From positions 1-7,095 of the forward strand of contig CAZKLU010000081.1 of NCBI GenBank assembly GCA_964553775.1: a stretch of DNA of 7,095 nucleotides, written 5' to 3'. Below the pieces are notes generated by a model that was given only the letters and a program-made list of their open reading frames with translations, made no database searches and was not told the DNA's origin. Positions 5,993-7,095 of this stretch are shown in pieces; position 1 is the first letter of the stretch; each line of letters starts with the position of its first letter. Source of the stretch: RUG626 sp964553775 (lineage in GTDB: Bacteria; Bacillota; Clostridia; Oscillospirales; Oscillospiraceae). The translations under genes and the position numbers were made by a program.

Positions 5993-7095
5993 ATGAATAT
6001 CTTGCTGAAACAGATGCTTGATTTTTGTACAGAATATAATATGCTGCCGAAAGGCTCCCGCGTTCTTGTAGGAGTGTCGGGTGGCAGTGATTCAATGTGT
6101 CTTCTTGACGCGCTCACAAGAGTGAAAAGCGAAATCGGAATCAGCGTTTACGCCGCGCACTACAACCACCGTCTCAGGGGTGCGGAATCCGATGGAGACG
6201 AGAGCTTTGTCGCTGAATGGTGCGTAAATCATGATATACCCGTGTATATCGGCTCCGGAGATGTTGACGCTGAATCAAAACGCCACGGCAAAGGAATCGA
6301 GGAGACAGCGAGAGAAATGCGATACACATTTTTCAGGGAGCTTGCGTCTCAACACAGCTTTACAAGAATCGCAACCGCTCACAACGCTGACGATAATCTT
6401 GAAACACTGCTGTTCCGTATAGCGAGAGGCAGCGGTCTTAAAGGACTTTGCGGCATACCTCCCGTGCGTGGTGAGATAATACGTCCGCTTCTTACGGTTC
6501 CACGCGAGACGATAGAGAAATATAACGCTGAGAATAATATTCCGCACCGTGAGGATTCGACAAACGAGGGCAGTGAGTACGCCAGAAACAAGCTGCGACA
6601 CTATGTTGTGCCTGTTCTGCGCGAAATAAACCCCAAAGTTTCGGAAGTATCGTCACAGACACTGCTGCTTTTGCGGCGTGACGAGCGGTATTTAAGCTCA
6701 CTTGCTGAAGATTTTGTGAAGAACAGCTTCTCAGACGGCGGTGTGGAAATTGAAAAGCTGCTGAATCTCCCAATGCCGGTGCTGTCAAGAGTGCTGAGAA
6801 TAATCTGCGGCAGTGTCACACCGAAGGAAGTTGAGGACATTATAGACCTCGCTGATAGCGCAAATCCTTCCGCGTCACTGTCACTGTCCGGTACGCGGGT
6901 GAGAAGGGAGTATGACAGACTTGTATTCGGGGAGCATAACACGGCAGAATTTTCTCCGCTGTGTCTGTCAGTGGGGAATGATGTTGAAATTTCCTCTCTC
7001 GGACTGCGTATAACCGTCTCGGCGGTAGACTGTGTTCGAGAGATTTACAAATCTTTAACCACTTTTTTATTCAAAAGTGCAAATATCTGTGGTAT
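5993..7095 (+). CDS. tilS: tRNA(Ile)-lysidine synthetase TilS (3' end outside window)
   Basis: The frame is open from ATG 5993 to the right edge, giving 367 residues; full-length TilS is typically 430-470, so the last part of the C-terminal domain is missing only because the window ends. TilS attaches lysine to the wobble cytidine (C34) of tRNA-Ile(CAU) using ATP, switching decoding from AUG to AUA; it is usually essential. The N-terminal PP-loop ATPase is clear: V-G-V-S-G-G-S-D-S at 26-34, H-Y-N-H-R-L-R-G-A-E-S-D at 56-67, A-T-A-H-N-A-D-D-N-L-E-T at 127-138, R-G-S-G-L-K-G-L, R-P-L-L, and D-S-T-N at 188-191 followed by R-N-K-L-R. A TAA stop at 5987-5989 in the same frame excludes any earlier start. 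The ribosome site is only moderate (GGCGGGTG, 5979-5986). The 93-base spacer after dnaB has no terminator and only poor promoter-like boxes, so read-through from the rplI-dnaB unit is likely. Confidence 0.96.
   Translation, partial: MNILLKQMLDFCTEYNMLPKGSRVLVGVSGGSDSMCLLDALTRVKSEIGISVYAAHYNHRLRGAESDGDESFVAEWCVNHDIPVYIGSGDVDAESKRHGKGIEETAREMRYTFFRELASQHSFTRIATAHNADDNLETLLFRIARGSGLKGLCGIPPVRGEIIRPLLTVPRETIEKYNAENNIPHREDSTNEGSEYARNKLRHYVVPVLREINPKVSEVSSQTLLLLRRDERYLSSLAEDFVKNSFSDGGVEIEKLLNLPMPVLSRVLRIICGSVTPKEVEDIIDLADSANPSASLSLSGTRVRREYDRLVFGEHNTAEFSPLCLSVGNDVEISSLGLRITVSAVDCVREIYKSLTTFLFKSANICG

Overview
The window looks like a piece of a Firmicutes chromosome, most likely an anaerobic Clostridia member (Oscillospiraceae- or Christensenellales-like). 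It probably comes from a metagenome or draft assembly. The evidence is the order gdpP-rplI-dnaB, which is the classic Firmicutes arrangement, followed by tilS; purine-rich Shine-Dalgarno sites; S-layer homology domains on a secreted glycoside hydrolase; and a 10-base N gap. All genes I can support lie on the + strand. Other long reading frames, including a 197-codon one on the minus strand inside the cellulase gene, are shadows.

Layout. (1) Bases 2-262 are the 3' end of a gene that starts before the window; its tail resembles the C-terminal segment of phage replication-type helix-turn-helix proteins. (2) Bases 290-1795 encode a secreted protein with three N-terminal S-layer homology domains and a C-terminal GH5 (subfamily 2-like) endoglucanase, complete with both catalytic glutamates. 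(3) A 109-bp spacer holds a good extended -10 promoter. (4) Bases 1905-3914 encode GdpP, the membrane-bound PAS / degenerate GGDEF / DHH-DHHA1 phosphodiesterase that degrades cyclic di-AMP. (5) Bases 3870-4084 contain an assembly junction: ten Ns flanked by two near-identical ~100-bp copies of the gdpP end and downstream spacer. (6) rplI (ribosomal protein L9) and dnaB (replicative helicase) follow, three bases apart. (7) After a 93-bp spacer, tilS (tRNA-Ile lysidine synthetase) runs off the right edge.

How they fit together. From the promoter at about 1842-1869 onward the genes form a plausible housekeeping operon joining c-di-AMP turnover, ribosome assembly, DNA replication and tRNA decoding. 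The two genes to the left look like accessory content: a phage-type fragment and a surface polysaccharide-degrading enzyme next to the core block. I see no RNA gene, CRISPR array, insertion sequence or convincing rho-independent terminator. I also see no obviously new biological system. The points most worth checking are the collapsed or duplicated assembly junction, a His-to-Asn change in the GGGGH motif of GdpP, and the degenerate, cysteine-rich cellulase.
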